A stretch of 64,000 nucleotides of DNA from Pararge aegeria (Eukaryota > Arthropoda > Insecta > Lepidoptera > Nymphalidae): NCBI RefSeq assembly GCF_905163445.1, contig NC_053193.1:8928001-8992000 (forward strand), given 5' to 3'. The number at the start of each line of letters is the position of its first letter. Within the stretch, counting starts at the first letter, position 1. The translations under genes were made by a program, and so were the position numbers. The notes below the pieces were generated by a model. It saw only the letters and a list, made by a program, of their open reading frames with translations, was not told the DNA's origin and did no database searches. Shown here one piece after another: positions 22,711 through 34,471 of this stretch.

Positions 22711-24229
22711 TAAGATGTTCGTTCCAACATCCTAATAGGCATAGCCTTAGGCTCTTATCCTTTTATTATTATGTTTCAAAATAAAACATGAGGGGGATAA
22801 TATAAGAAGAATAAATCTACTAAATAATAAATTGTGTCTGCAGCATTCCGAAAGGGCGCGAAGGTACCGAACTCTGGCCTCTTACAAGGATTATACAAGT
22901 CTTTATCAACAGAACACAATGCGGAATATATAATTTGAAATTTAAATGTTTTACGTGTAGCTTATCAGACTGTAGGCTTTACTTGTCGTGCTTTTGTATA
23001 ATTGACGATACTTTCAGGCGATTTCGATTTAACTTTAATGTATTTATCTGTATAATTAGTATCGTATTTTATTATTGTATTATGTACATTCGTAATTTAA
23101 AAGCATTATTGTTGATTAAAACAAGCTTATCGGCGAAATTTTATTTTGTGTTTAACTTTTTTTTCGTATGTTGTGCACAGAGTTCAAAAAACGATGAATT
23201 TTCAATATGACGCGTATTTTTAAAGAGTATATGTACCTACTATAGACGTATGTAGGTACATCTGAAATTTACGCACCAACGTGCGTGATCTTTCTTGTCC
23301 CGATGGATAAAGCTCTCGGGATTTATTCAATTAAAGTAAGTCTATAAAGTGAAAAAAATATTAAAGTCAGATGCGAAAAAAATGAGTAGTAAACACAAAT
23401 GAGCCTATTTTAGTTGTATTAAATAGTACGGATATTTATAACAAACTACAGATTTTTTATCTCTTACGACCGGGCGATGGTAGGCGGTAGTACCTACATA
23501 GTATTTATTGAAGAATAAAGGATGAAAGTAGGTATGAAAAAAAAAATTGAAGTATGAACGCGGATGAAATCTTACATTTGTAGTAGCTCGAGAATATACT
23601 TATCCTGATTGAAGTTGGAGCTTAGGACATATTAGTAGATGTACCAACTAAGAGAAAACCACTTAAATTTCAATGGTCCATAATAACGCAAACGTGCAAT
23701 TTCATATCATACAGTAAACGATAACCACATTTGCAAACACCGAGTGCCGCCGCAATCTAATTCCTCGCAATATGGACGTCACTACCGTGAAATGATCGGA
23801 GTACAAAGTAATTTTTTTCACTTGATTGCGTACACATCTGATATGAAGTGGCGATCAGTATAAGATGGGGACGCGCCAAATTGGACATTGCTTGCAGGTT
23901 ATTGAAGCATGTGGTAGTACTCGAAAATGTAGGTAAGGTAAAATTAACAAAGTATTCAGTAATGTGTAGATTTAAGTTAGGACTTTGACCCGTAACGTTG
24001 TTGCAAGTATCGGTAAAAACTTTGTCTTTAATTTTTATTTTGGAATTTAGGCTATGCTAAATAATTCGATAGTGACTAGGGGTTGAGACTTAGCTTTCCT
24101 TTCGGGGTTCTAACGTTTCAGATTTAAGTACATTTAAAGAAATTATGTAACACTTGTTTTAACGGTAAATAGCTAACACCGTGAGCGGTGGCATCTTTAT
24201 GTCGTTGATATACCATCAACACGCACGAT
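22711..24229. other. No gene seen
   Basis: AT-rich DNA. A 91-codon plus-strand frame at 22935 is Phe/Cys/Ile-rich, without motifs, and looks like chance. Confidence 0.4.
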
Positions 24230-24272
24230 ATGTTTTTTATCCACGTTTATCATAAACGTGGGTAAAAAACAT
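24230..24272. repeat. Near-perfect 21-bp palindrome, 1-base spacer
   Basis: Arms 24230-24250 and 24252-24272 match at 20 of 21 positions around one C. The right arm runs straight into a LINE reading frame, the same arrangement as at 22291-22337. Confidence 0.93.
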
Positions 24273-24460
24273 TTCGCACCGCTAAGATGTGGAACGCCCT
24301 CCCGGCAACTGTGTTTCCTGCCACGTATAATTTGGGTACCTTCAAGGCTAGAGTGAATAGGCTTCTTCTAGGCAAGCGTGCTCCAACCTAGACCTCATCA
24401 TTGCTTTCTAACGGGCATGATTGTCACCAAGCGCTGGCCTACCGTCAATAAAAAAAAATG
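24272..24460 (+). pseudogene. LINE reverse-transcriptase C-terminus
   Basis: The frame reads FRTAKMWNALPATVFPATYN then LGTFKARVNRLLLGKRAPT and stops at 24391, typical of the end of a jockey/CR1-like polymerase. The 3' UTR continues to an A run at about 24452. It is truncated at its 5' end at the palindrome. Confidence 0.85.
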
Positions 24461-24475
24461 AAAGCATCGGGAAAA

Positions 24476-24640
24476 AAACTTGCATGCCTGAGAGTTTACA
24501 TGATGTTCTAAAAAGTGCATCAATTCTACCAATCTGAACTCGGCCAGCGTGATGTGGACACCGTCCTAATTTCTCATTTTGAGAGGAGACCCTTGTCTAG
24601 TGATTTGCAGTCGGACATGCTCTCCACTAGACCAAAGGGG
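24476..24640 (+). repeat. SINE-B 3' part
   Basis: CTTGCATGCCTGAGAGTTTAC, GGCCAGCGTGATGTGGAC, TTTCTCATTTTGAGAGGAGACC and CTTGTCTAGTG are in SINE-B order. The end is decayed and the GATG tail is lost. Confidence 0.65.
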
Positions 24641-25221
24641 CAGTTAAAAATATAGGTAAATAAGGTAAAATAAAAGTAAAACATAAATTTTCAAAGACCT
24701 TTGGCAATAATTCGAAAAAATTTATCGTACTCTATACTTTTGGAATAAAACATCCTTAGATATTTTATGTACATAATATTCTAACTTTGTTTTTAGAGAA
24801 GGCCAAATCTAGATTCTAGACTACATCGTGACGTGACGGGCGACGTGGCCTATTACCGAGTCGCAGTGCGGTGGCTGTTATCCGTTATGCGTCATCCTCT
24901 GTGTTTATCGCAGGCTGCCACTGAGTTTGATTTAGAGTAGTAGCTTATGTTATATTAAATGTAGCAAAACTGTGTTTACAAATAATAACCTAGTGTTAAG
25001 GGCTTTGGTCTCCCTTTTGGGAAGATCGAGTTCGATCATAATGTTTTATAAACATTCATTTACCGTACAAGCCATCGAATTGTGAAATGCACTTCCTATG
25101 AATATACGGCAGTCAAACTCACTGGCGATATTTAAAAAAGCCGTTAAGTGTTATTATTTGTCCTGGATGTTTAATAGTATTTATTAACTTTAATCTAAGT
25201 ATTTATTATATGGCAAATAAG

Positions 25222-25478
25222 TAAATAAATATACTACCACAATACACACACCGACATCTAGCCCCAAAGTAAGCGTAGTTTTTTTTATGGGTGCTAAGAT
25301 GACTGATGAATATTTTTTCAATGAATAATATACATAAATACTGATAAAATACATATAAACACCCAGACACTGAAAAACATTCCTGTTCATCACACAAACA
25401 TTTTCCAGTTGTGGGAATCGAACCCACGGCCTTTGACTCAGAAAGCAGGGTCGCTGCCTACTGCGCCAATTGGCCGTC
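25222..25478 (-). repeat. SINE-A, near full length
   Basis: On the minus strand: GACGGCCAATTGGCGCAGTA (A-box region), GGGTTCGATTCCC (perfect B box), the body and the TATTTATTTAC tail. Intact-looking Pol III boxes suggest a relatively young copy. Open frames on both strands here are artefacts. Confidence 0.9.
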
Positions 25479-25661
25479 ATATAATTAGTTATTTTATTAA
25501 TTTTTATTATGTGTTCGATGAATTTTTGTATATTAGTTTATGTTTAGTATTTAGTTATTCGTATGTATTAATTTTATATTTTGTACCACCCGCAGTTTGT
25601 TATCCTCTTTTTTTCAAAACCCAGGAACTAAATACTATTGTTTTTAGTAATACAAATTTTA

Positions 25662-25998
25662 GTTACTTGAACTCTCTTATAACCGCGTCACACAGCACTT
25701 TTGGTGCTGACGTATACCATCGCGTCACACTTACGGAACCAAAATGGTGTAAATAATTTGGAGAGAAATGCAAAGTGACATAAGCAGTCCAGTGATGATA
25801 ATATCGGTATATGCTTACATCACACACTTTTGAAAACTAGTCACTAAGCGCTGAGGAGTTTTGCTTTTATAAATTTTAGTTACTCATATTACCGCGTCAC
25901 ACTTACGGAACCAAAATGGTGTAAATCATTTGGAGAGAAATGCAAAGTGACATATTATAAGCAGTCGTAATATAAATATATGTCGGTTATAATATCGA
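25662..25998 (+). repeat. Tandem duplication of a unique ~190-bp segment
   Basis: The block CCGCGTCACACTTACGGAAC through TTTGGAGAGAAATGCAAAGT occurs at about 25723-25782 and again at 25893-25952 with almost no change. It is followed in both by AAGCAGTC and a TATCGGT-like end. The first unit continues to TTTTGAAAACTAGTCAC at 25830. In the second unit that continuation resumes only at 26629, beyond a LINE. Confidence 0.75.
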
Positions 25999-26004
25999 TA
26001 ATAG

Positions 26005-26628
26005 TCAGAGTCATTGAGAGATAAATTTAAAGATTTTAAAATAATGACAGTGTATAGTCAGTACATATTTGAAAATTTAATGTACGTTCATAAAAACATT
26101 TCTAAATTTAAGAAAAAATGTGACTGCAATAATTTAAACATTAGAAGTAAGAATAAACTTACAGTGCAATATACTAGGTTACATAAAATTCATAATTCGT
26201 TTAAAGGAAATTGCATACAATTCTACAATAAACTACCAATTGTCATCTTGGAGATGTCTCTTAAAAAGTTCAAAGTTTGTATTAAACGTAAGATTATAGA
26301 AAAGTCCTATTATAGTATAAAGGACTACGTAAACGATAAAAAAGCTTGGGTGTAAATTATTGCTCTAACCAGGTTGCTCTTCTACTAATTTAAAATGACA
26401 TTGTGAGATGGTAATAACAAAAAAAAAAAACACCCGGCTAAGTTTGTTGTGGGCTTCTTCTTAGACCAGGACGCGTTTGGAACCCTCGTAGCTTTAGTTT
26501 TAAGTTTACGAATGTGGTTATCGCCATCATCTCACTACCGTGTGGTTCTTATGTACGCATCAAAAGTGCCACCTGTGGGCCTACTTGAATAAAGATATTT
26601 TTGACTTTGACTTTGACTTTGACTTTGA
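26005..26628 (+). pseudogene. CR1/jockey-like LINE 3' end, TTTGAC tail
   Basis: The frame 26014-26355 reads QYIFENLMYVHKNISKFKKK, then TRLHKIHNSFKGNCIQFYNK and SYYSIKDYVNDKKAWV before the stop. This is a C-terminus common in lepidopteran non-LTR retrotransposons. The 3' UTR has GGGCTTCTTCTTAGACCAGG and GGAACCCTCGTAGC, and ends in four TTTGAC repeats. It is 5'-truncated, inserted into the second unit of the duplication above, and ends at 26628. Confidence 0.88.
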
Positions 26629-26764
26629 TATATGCTGGCATATCACTCTTTTTGAAAACTAGTCACGAAAGCTGAGGAAACTCCTTATATGAGGCTAATA
26701 TGAGGTTCAAAAACATTCACACTTTAATACAAATGCGATTGAATATTGCAATATACAGCTACCA

Positions 26765-26880
26765 TAGCCCATATAAGTAATTGCGCGGAATTGAAACGCA
26801 ACGCCAGATGGTGTTTGTTAATCCGGCCTCGTCGTTAACGTTTACTGGGAAATTGCATGTCAACGTCATTACTAGTGCAC
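26765..26880 (+). repeat. Unnamed repeat F, copy 1
   Basis: A block of about 95 bases with GCGCGGAATTGAAACGCAACG, GTGTTTGTTAATCCGGC and TTTACTGGGAAATTGCATGT has a diverged second copy at 29930-30040. No family recognised. Confidence 0.6.
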
Positions 26881-27549
26881 CGAGAGGACGTAGGCAAATT
26901 TGAGAGGAGCTAGATAAAAAAGGGAAATCTCTGTGTTACATAAAGTAGATCCTATAGTTAGTTGTATATTTGCTTTAAAAGGTTTATGACCATTTCCACT
27001 AAACCTAGGAAACGCTTAAAACCGATGCCTAATATTTTGAAAAGGCACCATCTAAATTTATGACACCGATTTGGCAGTGCGTAATGTTAAGGGAACTCGT
27101 AAACTGACACTTAACACAGCAGATGAAAAAAATTGAAATTCACTTTTTTTAACAAAATTAAATAAATATGAACACTGAAAACTATGATAATACAAACAAA
27201 AAATACGACCACTTGTGTCAAGAATATCAGTTTTAATATATATTAATTAATGAAATGCCTAGTAAATATCCATTGGTGAAAGTTAGGTATGGCCAGGAAA
27301 TTTCTTAGATTAAGAGTTACCTGCTAAGGAATTACCTTGTTCGTCGCTACTGAAAACTGACATTAAAGTTTTTAGGGACGTTGATAGCCTAATTTACCTC
27401 ACTTTCGACCGAGACCTAGATCGATCCATGGAACGTATCTCCAACTTTTCGGAGTTCACTGCTATTTTGACCTTAAAATATTATTTGCCTCAAGGGTGAA
27501 GGAAATCTACACCCTTGAGAATTTGCTTCTCAATAATGTTGTTTAAGAC
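26881..27549. other. No gene seen
   Basis: AT-rich DNA without recognisable repeats or genes. Confidence 0.4.
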
Positions 27550-27680
27550 GTTGTGTCTTAGTCAATCCGCATTTAGCCAGCGCGGTGGACTACGTCTACT
27601 GTCTACTACTACGGACTACTTTCACTGAGAGGAGACCTGTGCCCTATTGTAGGACGGGAATGAATTGCTAATTATGACTG
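27550..27680 (+). repeat. SINE-B 3' part
   Basis: AGTCAATCCGCATTTAGCC, AGCGCGGTGGACTACG, TGAGAGGAGACCTGTGCCC and GGAATGAATTG give the SINE-B 3' order, with an internal duplication of GTCTACT/CTACTACGGACTAC. Confidence 0.65.
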
Positions 27681-27887
27681 CATTAATAACTTCTTAATGT
27701 GCTGTTCATAGAACATTTGGATGGTGCATCTAGTTACTAAAATAAATTGTATCTCAAACATGTCACGGATAGTGACGGCATATAAATTTACAAAGCACGT
27801 TAATTATTTATCCGTTTTAACGAGATAAACATGTGTGCCAATTTTTTATCCATATACGAATTTACGGAGTGTGTTATTTACATATAA

Positions 27888-28155
27888 ATAAATAATAATA
27901 ATAAATAAATATACTACGACAATACACACATCGCCATCTAGCCCCAAAGTAAGCTTGGCTTGTGTTATGGGTACTAATCTGCCTGATGAATATTTTTATG
28001 AATTAAATACATAAATACTTAGAAAATACATATAAACACCCAGACACGGAAACACATTCATGCTCATCACACAAAAAATTTCCAGTAGTGGGAATCGAAC
28101 CCACGGCCTTGGGCTCAGAAGGCAGGGTCGCTGCAAACTGCGCCAATCGGCCGTC
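27888..28155 (-). repeat. SINE-A, near full length
   Basis: Minus-strand head GACGGCCGATTGGCGCAG, B box GGGTTCGATTCCC, then the body and a TATTTATTATTATTATTTAT tail. The A-box region is slightly altered (TTTGCAGCGACC). Confidence 0.9.
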
Positions 28156-28619
28156 AATATGCATCCGCTATTGGATTTTAATAATATTTTATTTTAATAT
28201 TTTGCCTACGTATCCTGCAATCAACCGAAATAGAATGAGAGATTGATACTGTATTTTAAACTTGAGAGAAGAGTTAGCCCTGCTTTCTATCGCTATTAAT
28301 ACATAATCGACTTGTGTCATCTCTTCTCTCACATTATGGCTTGACCCCCAGGCCCAGGCCCTCGTGATTCGTAGCATCGCATGAAATGGGCGAACCATTA
28401 GATGGACGATTGTCTGAAGGTCTAGGCAGGTAAGACAGCGATACCATATTATAATAACATTCTTTCAGCTTTTATAAGCTTATTTTTCCACGCCTGCCTG
28501 GGCCATAGCTTACTTATTACCACAACCTAGATAGAAAAAAGCCGTTTAGAGGAAAATTTAATACTAGTTTTATGATAATATTATTAAGGTACCTAGGTAC
28601 TAACTTTCTCCGTATAGAT

Positions 28620-28745
28620 AAACCCTTTATTGCACACAAAAAAGAAACAACACAAAAGAACACTCAATAAATTTCAACACATTTTGGTATGCTAAATACC
28701 CTTACGCGGCGGCCTTATTGCTAAAGCAATCTCTTCCAGACAACC
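28620..28745 (-). repeat. LINE 3' remnant (AAGGCCGCC family)
   Basis: Minus strand GGTTGTCTGGAAGAGATTGC, AATAAGGCCGCCGCG and GTGTGCAATAAAGG. Confidence 0.6.
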
Positions 28746-29043
28746 CTTGGGGAAAGATATTAAAGGTAGTAAAGGGTAGTTACTTATATAAATATGAATT
28801 CATACTATAATAATATATGTCAAAGATAATATATATAGGTATGTATAACATAGAAATTTAAGAATAATAAATACAACTTTATATACGTTAGTTACTGGTT
28901 ATAAGACAAAAAAAAATATTAGACGGAATTTAAAAATAATCAAGCATACTCAGCTTCAACTTCTTTTGGCAGGCATTTGGAACAGCACCGTGTAAATATT
29001 TATTTGTTCGAATGCTCGAGTAACGATACCGATGTCGACACAT

Positions 29044-29380
29044 AACAATTTTATTTTTTGGTTCCGTACCTTAAAATAAGGGAAAGGGAAGAATTATAGG
29101 ATAATTCTTTGTTCGTCCGCCTGTCTACTTTTCTGTGTATGTGCCATTCATTTGTCTGCGGAAAGACGAGAAGGCATCCAGTTGTAAATCATATCAAATT
29201 CACAAGTCTGCAATCCTTTGTAGCTATGCAATATTTGAAGTTTTAAGTCAACGCAATCAAAAGATATGGCCGCTGGATTATGCCGCATATTTCTTCATGG
29301 CAGTAAAAGTTCTACGAAATTCGGTTTAGCCATTCTTAATATCAGCCTGCACAAACAGATGGACAAAAGCATTAAATATA
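29044..29380 (+). repeat. Possible old interspersed repeat
   Basis: TTGGTTCCGTACCTTAAAATAAGGG followed by GTTCGTCCGCCTGTCTACTT resembles a lepidopteran repeat that carries a CCGTCTGTC-rich stretch. Similar CTGTCTGTCGG text occurs at 63.0 kb. Confidence 0.3.
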
Positions 29381-29929
29381 TAAAGTTTAGTTTCGTATAA
29401 TTTACCTACTGTCAGTAAATTGGGCATGCATCGGCAACTACCTTAGCTATGACGTCAAAATTACTGTCCGATGTGTTCTCCAGTGGCAACTATATACGTT
29501 CGCAATATTAACATTGGTAGATTTTTTGGTATGAAAGTACCTATCCTATAATATGTAAAACGTTAATATCGAATTTCATCAAGATAAATTCACGCACTTT
29601 AGAATAAAATGGTTTTATTCGTTAGGAAGCACTTGCATTATGCAACTTCTTCTATATTTAGACAAAAATCAAGTAAAATATCTCAGATGCCGCGTTAAAG
29701 ATCGAAAATCTAACCAAGAACTAGTTGCCTTTGTAGCGTTTGTAGGGATAGCCAAGGGATACAAAATAGAGCTTGATTTAATGACTTTGGCTCCATAAGA
29801 GAGTTATTTTTAAATATCTTTTATATGTATAAGAGGTATCTTAGTTATATGTATAAATAGATACAAGTACAAGCCTACACAAAACACAATACGCTTACAA
29901 CATGGCACTTCAAATGTGGTATTGCCATT

Positions 29930-30040
29930 CGTTGCGACCATAATTGCACGGAATTGAATCGCTGCGCCAGTTGGTGTTTGCGTATACGGCTTCATCGTTG
30001 CCGTTTACTGGGAAATTGCATGTCTACCTCGTTACTGGTT
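29930..30040 (+). repeat. Unnamed repeat F, copy 2
   Basis: TTGCACGGAATTGAATCGCTG, CGCCAGTTGGTGTTTGCG and CCGTTTACTGGGAAATTGC align with 26765-26880 over about 95 bases at roughly 80 percent identity by eye. Confidence 0.6.
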
Positions 30041-30254
30041 TTGCATATTGGCAGAACGGAATACGAAACAGAAATACCAATCGCAAATCGTTTCTTTTCC
30101 CTGGACATTGAGCCTTAATCAGTGAAACCTCCATAAGCCATCTCCGTCCTCAGTCTATCTATCGTACCTAACGACACTTATACAATACCAGAAAGTGTCT
30201 GTTTTTTTGTTGGTTTATTATCCGTGTTCTGCTTAGCCACGGAACCGATTTAAT

Positions 30255-30390
30255 CTTGATGAGGTACATAAAAGGTGGCTGGGAGCGGCTGGATGAGAAA
30301 GGTGGAAGACCGTGTATGGTTGCGCGCTCTTGGAAAGGTCTATGTCCTGCAGTGGACGCTTGTGCACTGTTGATGATGAGGCACATGATA
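30255..30390 (+). repeat. RTE-like LINE tail remnant
   Basis: A frame reads GGWERLDEKGGRPCMVARSW then KGLCPAVDACALLMMR. It ends over GCAGTGGACGC and TGATGATGAGG, the pattern of RTE-like LINE ends. The 99-codon frame extending beyond it is probably chance. Confidence 0.4.
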
Positions 30391-30553
30391 CCTAGCTTGT
30401 ATTCTGGAGATAGGCAAGTAGTTTTTGTTCCGGCAAAGGATCTGGGAATACTTTTCCGCTTTCTAATTGCTACTTGTAATTTTCTTTTAGATCTGATCAG
30501 GAATTTAGGTTGTAACGAACAAAAGGCCATTTGTGTATTGAGTGATAAACAGT

Positions 30554-30840
30554 AGTAGAGCTTTTGTGACAGAGCTCGTCCGGAAAAGTAACATCGCCAT
30601 GCTTATTTCCGCCACTAAGCAGCATTGTTGCAAATCTGTGTTCCAGTCTGAAGTGCGTGGTTGCCAGAGTAATTACAGGTACATGAGGCTTACCACCTAA
30701 GCCTCAAATTGATGGACACAGGGCGGCATGTTGCAGGACTTGCTTCTTGCATGCCCTGTGCAACTGTTGGTCTGGTAGTATGCACCTGGTCTGTAGGTGG
30801 GTCATCTGCTTGGTCAGTCAATTATTAATATAAACAATTG
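30554..30840 (+). repeat. Family E interspersed repeat
   Basis: Runs from TAGTAGAGCTTTTGTGACAG through GTCCGGAAAAGTAAC, TTGATGGACACAGGGCGGC and TTGCATGCCCTGTGC to CTTGGTCAGTCAATTATT. The same order occurs at 33415-33615, reversed at 47390-47640, and partly at 44990-45140 and 7200-7290. I cannot assign it to a class. Confidence 0.65.
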
Positions 30841-31946
30841 AGATGTGTAATTTCGTTGTGGAGCTGCTCTGGCGCACTATTCTGTGAGGAATAAAGTAGC
30901 TTAGCCTGCGTAACTAACTAACACAACGAAATTACTCATTTCAATACACATAATAGCCTGAGTTTTTTTAAAAGCGTAAAGTTTTTTTTGTTACAACCTG
31001 GATTCTTGATCATATTATGGTCCTTCGAGCAGGATAGATGCCAACATTTCATCTGAAAATTAATAATCGTTAACTGAAGAATACATTTGTTTTGAAGGAT
31101 ACAAATATAGTACTACTACTTTTAATGGGTCAGTTTCCGAACTTAAAACTTCATGTATTCTTTCTACATGATCTGAACAGGCGGTGTCGATGAGATCAAA
31201 CACGAAAAAGCGCTTGTTTAATGGGATGTTTCCTGTGTTTCCTGATATCTATATTTGATAATATATTCATTATCTAACGATCGAAAAATCTGCCCTAAAT
31301 AAATATTCATAGAAATACTCCACTACCCAGGTCGACAGACCGAGTTATTTTCACATGCCACACTTTATATACAAAATTGAATTTTAAAGGCTTAACTTTG
31401 ACCTAAATCATTTCAAAACCCGTAAAAGTAAATGTAATCCGGCTAATTTATTCATTCGAGCTGATACGTATAAAACCGTCGGTGCGTTAAATTCCAATAG
31501 GAAATTCGATTCAGCTTAGTCGATACGTGCGTAGGAGTAATTAAATTTATGTAATTGGATAAATGTAGGGATGGGACGTTGACAGCAATTACCTGTCTTA
31601 ACCATTTTCCGGGTTTAGTAGAGGAATTAGGCTGGAAGGATGTAGTATGTGTTATATACGAGTAGTTATTTTACAAAATGTGTTTGTTATTTATGATAAA
31701 TATTATTAGATTATATAATAAATAATACATTCGTTTTCTTCCATTTAAACTTATTCTGATCCTTACGCGTAACTTCCCGCTCCGTTTTATTGCATTCATT
31801 TCTATTTCTTTTTGGTAAAACAATATTTGCAGAGGCCAGTTTGTACGCATAAACATAAATAAATATACCTGCACATTTTAATGATTAACATACCTTTATC
31901 ATATTAAACTAAATAAACTAAATAAAACCACAACAAACTTCTAACA
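30841..31946. other. No gene seen
   Basis: AT-rich DNA. No repeat or gene recognised. Confidence 0.4.
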
Positions 31947-31998
31947 CTTTCTAATACTTACAATTTTTGTTTGGCCAAAAATTGTAAGTATTAGGAAG
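31947..31998. repeat. Near-perfect 23-bp inverted repeat
   Basis: Arms 31947-31969 and 31976-31998 match at 22 of 23 positions. The 6-base spacer is TTTGGC. Confidence 0.9.
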
Positions 31999-32039
31999 AA
32001 ATAATAACCAATATCAGCCCGGAGTTGGAGAACAGGCTT

Positions 32040-32218
32040 CGAAGAATCCGCACTCTTGTGAAACAACTTGAAAAACCTGCATGCCTGAAAGATTTCCATA
32101 ATTTTTCTCAAGGGCGTGTAAAGTCTATCTATCCGCACTTGACGCCCCGCCTCTCTTATTTTGAAAGGAGACCTAAGCTTTGTAGTGGGCCGGTAATGAG
32201 TTGATGTTGATGATACCT
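32040..32218 (+). repeat. SINE-B 3' part
   Basis: AACCTGCATGCCTGAAAGAT, TATCCGCACTTGACG, CTCTTATTTTGAAAGGAGACC, GTGGGCCGGTAATGAGTTGA and TGTTGATGAT match SINE-B in order. Confidence 0.7.
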
Positions 32219-32234
32219 ATTCTATATGACATTT

Positions 32235-32477
32235 GACGGCCAATTGGCGCAGTGGGCAGCGACCCTGCTTCCAAGTCCCTGGGTTCGATTCCTACAACTG
32301 GACAATGTTTGTGTGATGAACATGAATGTTTTTCAGTGTCTGGGTGTTTATCTATATATCATAAGTAGTTTAAAATTATTCATCATACCACAAGCTTATT
32401 AACCCATACCACAAGCTAAGCTTACTGTGGGACTAGATGGTGATGTGTGTATTGTTGTAGTATATTTATATATTTTA
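32235..32477 (+). repeat. SINE-A, near full length
   Basis: The head GACGGCCAATTGGCGCAGTG fits the Pol III A box, and GGGTTCGATTCC is a perfect B box about 45 bases on. The body and a TATTTATATATTTTATT tail follow. It starts 17 bases after SINE-B ends. Confidence 0.92.
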
Positions 32478-33414
32478 TTCACTATGTCTAGTCTCAACGT
32501 AAATATATCCTGATTTGTTATTTTTCAAGTCAGCAGTGAATGCAGTATCAAATAAAACGTAATTTATCGAAACCGAAAACCTACAAGCCATTGCCTTTAT
32601 CTACTTTTCGGCCGCAAACAGTGTGTCACATAATCTCGGACACAATTTCGCGGCGTCTCTATTTTGTCCGCTTTATCCCATTCCCCTTATACGTAAATCG
32701 AATCAATCGAAAGGGAGAAAAAAATGTTTGTTAAAGTAGGTACATACAACAATACTTCGCCTCGTTTGTAAGGTACTCTCGTTACACGATAAAATCTACT
32801 GATCGTAGCTAAAAAAAAATAAAAATCTTATTTATGTATGTTATTACACAATAATATACATATATTTATATTAATATGAGAATATTTATTTAATTTTTTG
32901 GTTTTACAGCACCACACTCTTTTCTCGCACTCCACAAGTTAACTGGTAGATATTGGTTTAGCTAATTTGTTCAATAAAGTAAAAAAAAAATCTTTGCAGT
33001 TGAAACATGTCTTTAATTCCTAGGATTTCCTAGGATAGAGAAAATACTTTTCTTTTATTTTGGTACCTTTATCAATAACTCTTGAACTGTACATTAAAAC
33101 AAGCAAAATTAACAATTCTTAAATATACAAGTTCGGAAATCCGAGTTTTCTTTACTTCCAGGGAGTTGACAGAAACGGAAAGGGAAACGATAATTGTAAG
33201 CATTTTTTACCTTTTGCATTAATGAGACTGTTTTTATAATTTAATTTATAACTTGTTGTCTTGGTATCTTTTTAATTTTTCTTCTTCTTAATTTAATTCT
33301 TTTTAGTTTTAGGGTGGCCAGTTTTAGGCAGGCTTACAGCCTATAATAAAATGGGGAAGAATCACTTGTATAATAAAGAACGATAATCATTTACAGTAGT
33401 GCAGTATAGCTTTT
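32478..33414. other. No gene seen
   Basis: AT-rich DNA without supported features. Confidence 0.4.
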
Positions 33415-33615
33415 TGTGATAGATAGAGCTCCGGGGAAGTACTGCTGCCTTGTTCTTTACCTCCTCCACGCAGATTTGCTGTGAAGGTCTCCGGTCTGAA
33501 GAGGTTGGTTACCGGTGCTATTACAGGCACATCAGACTTCACACTTAGACCTCTGGTTGGTAAACATTGGGCGGTTTTTTGTCAAACGTGTTCCTTGCAT
33601 GCCTTGCGAAGTGTT
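33415..33615 (+). repeat. Family E copy
   Basis: GATAGAGCTCCGGGGAAGTAC, GGTCTCCGGTCTGAAGAGG, ATTACAGGCACATCAG and TTCCTTGCATGCCTTG follow the order at 30554-30840. Two overlapping open frames here are repeat sequence. Confidence 0.6.
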
Positions 33616-34471
33616 GATCTATTTTTATCCGCTCATATTGGCCATTTATTTTATTTTATTTTACTTATTAGGTTTACTTACAAACACTTACACTAATACA
33701 ACCGTTTTTAAAATTTTAACTATTCTATTTAAGTGTAATGTTTTCTTAAAAGTAAACACAGCATATGAAAATATATAATAACACCATATCATGAAAAGAA
33801 AAGGTATCGTGAATGAGTGAAAAAAAAAAACAAATAAACAGCAAATAAGGGTCAATTGGTCCATGATAAAAATATCTTATCTCTGAACTTATAAAACGAG
33901 TCAGAGTAAATATCAACTTCAGTGCTAATGCTTCATCTACAACAATAACACCACTATACACATACTTGCATGTTATTATTATAAATTATTGTACTTTGAA
34001 TGTCAAACATGTACACCTACTATACTCCACACATTACTTTACATACATTCACTACACACCCCTTAACAATACTACATATACCACCACTATGAACATACTT
34101 GCATGCTGTAATTTTAAATGTTATTTTAAATGTCCTTTTGTTAAAATTTCTCACTAGTTGTTTTGTTCGTTGTGTTATTTTTCCTGTATAATTGAGGAAG
34201 GCTGACTACTGATGCACAGTTTACTGAACTAGTCAGTAGTCAATTAACAATTGGATTGTTTTACAATTACACATAGGTATTTTGCGATGTAAATGTACCT
34301 ACCTAATAACTATAACCTATAAATAATATACATCTAAATAACTTGTGCAGTTTTTACAAATTTGTATTTTGCTATGTGTACAATGTGTAATTAATAAAAT
34401 AAAATAAATAAATCTGCTTGGTCTATCAATCATAACGATAAATAAAATATAGGTCAGTGACCATATGTAAG

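Noticed and set aside
32235..32310. tRNA gene
   Set aside because: A and B boxes are present, but the sequence continues into the SINE-A body and recurs eight times. It is a SINE head, not a tRNA gene.
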